Source of the DNA: Planctomycetota bacterium
Lineage (GTDB): Bacteria > Planctomycetota > UBA11346
Assembly (NCBI GenBank): GCA_013816415.1
Contig: JACDEN010000087.1
Location: forward strand, 1 to 8,719
Direction of reading: 5' to 3'
DNA length: 8,719 nucleotides
The translations under genes were made by a program, and so were the position numbers. The notes beneath the pieces are model-generated. The model did not search any database. It had not been told where the DNA came from and was given only the letters and a program-made list of their open reading frames with translations. Positions 6,141-8,719 of this stretch are shown here, in pieces; position 1 is the first letter of the stretch, and every line of letters begins with the position of its first letter.

Positions 6141-7354
6141 CAGGCGTGGGCGGGTTGGCGCGCGCTAGCGGCGATCGCTGCGCCGAGCGCATCCGCGGTG
6201 GCGTCCTCCTGGTCGGGATGGAGCGCGATGAGAGCCGTGCGCGCCAGCAGGTCGAGGGTTCGCGGCAGCATGTCCGGATGATATGCCGGCAGCGCGGTCG
6301 CGTTAGCCGGATGGTGGAACGGATCGGCCGCCTGGGCATACGCTCCGCGCTGCGCCATCACCGGCTCCCAGTTGCGGTAGACGTGGCGACCGGAATCGAT
6401 CGGCCGGTGCGCGCTGGCCGTGCCCCCGGATAGCGTGGGAAGCGAACGGCAGAAGCCGGCGGCATCATCGGCATGGGCGAAGCGCACGCCGAGATGCGAC
6501 GCCGTCCCGGTGGCATCCGATCCACGCAGCGGCACCAGTTCGAGCCCTTCGCTCCGGATCACCGCCAGCACGCGCCGACGCACCCGGTGGAGATCGTCGA
6601 GGATCGCGTCGAGGCGCGCGAGCTGGACGCGCAGGATGGCCGCCAGGATCTCGTTGCCCCGCAGGTTGATGCCGCAGAAGAACTCGATCCCGAGCTCTTT
6701 GGCGTGAGGCCGGAAGATGCATCCCCCGTCGTGGAACATCAGCGCGCGCTCATAGTGCTCGCGCGATCGCGCTGCGAATGCCCCGCCGTCGCCGCACGAG
6801 ATCATCTTGTAGAAGTTGAAGCTGTACGCGCCCATCTCGCCGAGAGCGCCCAGGCGTTCCGCTCCGGTCCATCGTCCCCCATCCGCCTGGCAGGCGTCCT
6901 CGATCAGCACGAGTCCGCGCCGGCTGGCGATCTCGCGCAGCGCATCCATATCGCAGGCCAGCCCGTTCATGTGCACGGGATTGATCGCGCGCGTCCGCGG
7001 CGTGATCGCGCGCTCGACGGCAGCGGGATCGAGGGTGAGCGATTCGTCGATGTCGACGATGACCGGGATCACCCCGTGGTGCAACGGCGCCAGGGCGGAC
7101 GCGATCCACGTGTATCCGGGGATGATCACCTCATCCCCGGGCCCGAGGGCGAGCCCGGCGTAGCAGCACATCAGCGCGGCGGTACCGCTGGACACCATGC
7201 CGACGTGCGGCGATCGCATCGCTTCGGCATACTCACGCTCGAAGCGCGCGGCCTCGCCGAGGTGGCCAGCTGCGGCGTCGCCGTAGCGGAACCACTGCCC
7301 ATTGGCGAGGACCTTGGTGACGGCTTCGATCTCTTCACGTCCATGGCGGTACAT
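6140..7354 (-). CDS. DegT/DnrJ/EryC1/StrS-family PLP-dependent aminotransferase
   Basis: A 404-residue protein of full family length (fold-type I). Visible landmarks: SSGTAALMCCYAGLALGPGDEVIIPGYTW (55-83), the usual phosphate-binding and substrate region; PVIVDIDESLTLDP (97-110); INPVHMNGLACDMDAL (124-139); IEDACQADGG (151-160) with D153 pairing with the PLP ring nitrogen; and AYSFNFYKMISCGDGGAF (176-193), where K183 is the expected Schiff-base lysine. Family members transfer an amino group from Glu/Gln to a keto sugar or cyclitol, in surface glycan, aminoglycoside or related pathways; a few are dehydratases, but those have His in place of the lysine. The ATG at 7354 has AGGAG 7 bases upstream; the frame stays open much further, into the oxygenase region, but without homology. 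Its stop is 9 bp from the deacetylase start. The oxygenase gene is 131 bp upstream on the same strand. The substrate cannot be read from sequence. Confidence 0.88.
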   Translation of the reverse strand: MYRHGREEIEAVTKVLANGQWFRYGDAAAGHLGEAARFEREYAEAMRSPHVGMVSSGTAALMCCYAGLALGPGDEVIIPGYTWIASALAPLHHGVIPVIVDIDESLTLDPAAVERAITPRTRAINPVHMNGLACDMDALREIASRRGLVLIEDACQADGGRWTGAERLGALGEMGAYSFNFYKMISCGDGGAFAARSREHYERALMFHDGGCIFRPHAKELGIEFFCGINLRGNEILAAILRVQLARLDAILDDLHRVRRRVLAVIRSEGLELVPLRGSDATGTASHLGVRFAHADDAAGFCRSLPTLSGGTASAHRPIDSGRHVYRNWEPVMAQRGAYAQAADPFHHPANATALPAYHPDMLPRTLDLLARTALIALHPDQEDATADALGAAIAASARQPAHA

Positions 7355-7367
7355 CGGGTGGCTCCTG

Positions 7368-7387
7368 CGCCGGATCATGCACCGGCG
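7368..7387 (-). promoter_or_regulatory. Small hairpin next to the aminotransferase ribosome-binding site
   Basis: CGCCGG and CCGGCG form a 6-bp GC stem with an 8-base loop in the transcript, ending 1 base before the Shine-Dalgarno AGGAG (7362-7366). It could influence translation of the aminotransferase or stabilise a processed mRNA end. Short GC stems arise easily by chance in this DNA. Confidence 0.3.
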
Positions 7388-7485
7388 GGAGCTCAGGCGA
7401 TTGCCCGGGATTGCGATCGTTGACCGTCCTTGCGCACCATCCACCGATCGTGCGCGCGCAGGCGCAGGCGGCTCGACGACGTGGA

Positions 7486-8316
7486 TCAGCCCCGCGCTGG
7501 TTCCGGCATCTTTTCGCGCGCCTGGCGACTGAGCTCCTTGAGGTGCCCATCGTTGGCCAGCGCTTGTTCGAGGTGCTTCATGCGCGCCGGGGTGGCGGTG
7601 GCGAGCATCGCCGGGCCGTAGGCACGTTCGACCCAGAAGCGTGCTCCGCCCGCCATGTAGTCGCGCAGCTCCTGGAGCTTGGCCTCGGGGAAGCGTTGGC
7701 AGAGGTTCATGGTGAACATGCGCCGCCGCTTGTTGCCGCCGAACGCCGCGTGCTTGGTGTTGTGGTTGAAGACCAGGATGTCGCCCGGCCGGGTCTCGAG
7801 CGCCTGCGCCGGGATGTCGCAACCCGGGACTCCGAACAGGTCGTCCCACGCGCCTTGCGTGCGCTGCAGGTGCTCGGCGTAGCCGTCGCCGACGCGGTGG
7901 CTGCCGGGAATGACGCGCAGGCAGCCGTTGTCGCGGGTGAGCGGGTCGAGGTAGAATGCGATCTTGATGTGGGTGAGGGTGCTGTGCCAGCCGTCGGAAT
8001 GCCACCCGGTATCGCCGACGTAGAAGTTGCCGTCGCTGCCCATGTAGTTGAAGTCCTCGCCGACCAGGTCCTTCGCGATCCCGAGGATGCGCGAGTCATC
8101 GAGCAAGGTGCTCAGGCGCTCGCTATGGTCGATGAAGGGGGCCAGGCACGAGCGGCGCTTGCCGTCGTGGGGCTGGCCGTGGTGGCCGCCGCCCTGGCGC
8201 GACCACAGCTCCTCGAAGGCGGCGATGATGTCGGCGATGCGGTCGTCCATCAGGCCGGGGAACGCCAGGAAGCCGAAGGTGTCGAAGTGGCGCTTCTGCT
8301 GGGGGGTCAACTGCAC
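7486..8316 (-). CDS. Phytanoyl-CoA dioxygenase (PhyH) family Fe(II)/2-oxoglutarate oxygenase
   Basis: A 276-residue protein of normal PhyH length. It begins with the typical LTPQQKRHFDTFGFLAFPGLM (3-23) and has the metal-binding facial triad: H106 and D108 in WHSDGWH, and distal H189 in NHNTKHAAFGGNKRRRMF, with R199 (or a neighbouring Arg) placed to bind 2-oxoglutarate. DNGCLRVIPGSH (129-140) and RPGDILVFNH (176-185) are further family blocks. PhyH proteins hydroxylate or otherwise oxidise small molecules using O2 and 2-oxoglutarate; bacterial ones act in natural-product, ectoine, phosphonate and sugar-related pathways, so the specific reaction is open. The start is GTG at 8316, with GAGGA 7 bases upstream; similarity begins immediately after it. 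It is the first gene of the module C minus-strand run, 131 bp before the aminotransferase, and is divergent from the second AraC regulator. Its C terminus encodes the 18-bp sequence also found in the module B control region. Confidence 0.85.
   Translation of the reverse strand: MQLTPQQKRHFDTFGFLAFPGLMDDRIADIIAAFEELWSRQGGGHHGQPHDGKRRSCLAPFIDHSERLSTLLDDSRILGIAKDLVGEDFNYMGSDGNFYVGDTGWHSDGWHSTLTHIKIAFYLDPLTRDNGCLRVIPGSHRVGDGYAEHLQRTQGAWDDLFGVPGCDIPAQALETRPGDILVFNHNTKHAAFGGNKRRRMFTMNLCQRFPEAKLQELRDYMAGGARFWVERAYGPAMLATATPARMKHLEQALANDGHLKELSRQAREKMPEPARG
7547..7564. repeat. 18-bp repeat, copy 2, inside the PhyH gene
   Basis: Identical over 18 bases to 4179-4196, and matching at 23 of 25 if extended to the left. 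Here one arm of the dyad carries a mismatch (TGCCCA in place of TGGCCA). It encodes part of ALANDGHL near the C terminus of the oxygenase (about residues 252-259). Confidence 0.45.
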
Positions 8317-8420
8317 GGTGTTTTCCTCGCGGGGGTTGCCGCTATCGTATCGAACGGGTATCGGCGGCCATGACGCCGCGCGCTGTCGCCATGTCGTTTC
8401 CTCCTGTCGGAGCTGCTCGC
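8317..8420. promoter_or_regulatory. Divergent control region between PhyH gene and second AraC regulator
   Basis: These 104 bp hold the starts of two divergent genes. GAGGA (8324-8328) is the oxygenase Shine-Dalgarno and GGAG (8409-8412) that of the regulator. Three copies of TATCG lie at 8343-8347, 8348-8352 and 8359-8363; the second and third start 11 bp apart, about one helical turn, as expected for the two contacts of one AraC monomer. No clear -10/-35 pair. Confidence 0.45.
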
Positions 8421-8719
8421 ATGGATGGTGGAGGTGAATTCGCGCGGGTGCTCGCCGACTCGTTGCGCTTCACCTGGCATGTCGGCGCCGTCACCGAGGT
8501 CGCCGCCGGCATGTCCACCGGCTGGCGCACGATGCCGATGGCGGTGACCGCGCTGCTGGTCGAAGGCCGCTCGGTGGCCGAGATCGGAGACGAGCCCGCG
8601 CGCGACATCCACGCCGGAACCGCGATCTGCCTGGCCGCTGGAGTCCACCACCGCTTCACTCATCCGGTCGCGGGGGTCTCGTGGTGGTCGCACATCGACT
8701 TCGAGGTGCTGTCGTCGGT
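8421..8719 (+). CDS. AraC-type regulator, N-terminal cupin domain (3' end outside window)
   Basis: Ninety-nine residues are visible from the ATG at 8421. The segment RDIHAGTAICLAAGVHHRFTHP (61-82) has the cupin pattern of a beta strand, a glycine turn and a His pair before an aromatic (H76, H77, H81), followed by GVSWWSHIDFEVLSS (85-99), which matches the strand after the sensor pocket in AraC-type regulators with cupin domains. The helix-turn-helix region would lie beyond the window, so the AraC assignment rests on this domain and on the divergent placement next to an operon, as in module B. GGAG lies 8 bases before the ATG; an in-frame ATG at 8391 would add ten residues but has no Shine-Dalgarno. 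The probable target is the divergent oxygenase/aminotransferase/deacetylase run. A stand-alone cupin protein is the alternative. Confidence 0.6.
   Translation, partial: MDGGGEFARVLADSLRFTWHVGAVTEVAAGMSTGWRTMPMAVTALLVEGRSVAEIGDEPARDIHAGTAICLAAGVHHRFTHPVAGVSWWSHIDFEVLSS

Noticed and set aside
7355..8005. N-terminal extension of the aminotransferase to a 621-residue protein
   Set aside because: The extension lies opposite no homology, overlaps the PhyH gene in another frame and is Arg/Pro/His-rich. AGGAG before 7354 and the family length of about 400 residues support the shorter protein.
7411..8373. 320-residue plus-strand open frame opposite the oxygenase gene
   Set aside because: Low-complexity Val/Ala/Glu/Arg composition with no motifs; the opposite strand carries a complete PhyH protein.

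Overview
This is a GC-rich, gene-dense bacterial window with nine protein-coding genes, the first and last cut by the window edges. I see no rRNA, tRNA, CRISPR array, insertion sequence or phage gene. The protein families are AraC-type cupin regulators, NodB-fold deacetylases, a PhyH oxygenase, a DegT aminotransferase, a secreted transglutaminase-like protein and an LTA-synthase-like envelope enzyme. Together with high GC this suggests the Planctomycetota/Verrucomicrobiota/Lentisphaerota group or a similar environmental lineage. That placement is inference from gene content and could be wrong.

Region A (1-953) is envelope-related. The N-terminal membrane part of a probable lipoteichoic-acid-synthase/alkaline-phosphatase-superfamily protein (minus, runs off the left edge) is divergent from a small VanZ-family membrane protein (plus).

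Region B (960-5423) is a first deacetylase module. A NodB-like deacetylase (3011-4024) lies upstream of a secreted 651-residue protein (960-2915) whose transglutaminase-like domain seems to have lost its catalytic Cys and His. Both are on the minus strand and probably co-transcribed. A 478-bp intergenic region holding repeated and dyad sequences separates them from a divergent AraC-family regulator (4503-5423).

Region C (5396-8719) is a second, similarly organised module. A minus-strand run encodes a PhyH-family Fe(II)/2-oxoglutarate oxygenase, a DegT/DnrJ/EryC1/StrS aminotransferase and a second NodB deacetylase. The last two are 9 bp apart. A second AraC regulator starts divergently from the oxygenase gene and runs off the right edge. 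The regulator of module B and the deacetylase of module C converge and overlap by 28 bp.

My reading is two AraC-controlled cassettes, each with a NodB-type hydrolase, beside cell-envelope genes. The aminotransferase/oxygenase/deacetylase trio looks suited to making or modifying an aminated, hydroxylated sugar or cyclitol. No substrate can be deduced from sequence. The most unusual items are the catalytically degenerate transglutaminase-like protein, the uncharacterised trio, and an 18-bp sequence found both in the module B control region and inside the oxygenase gene.
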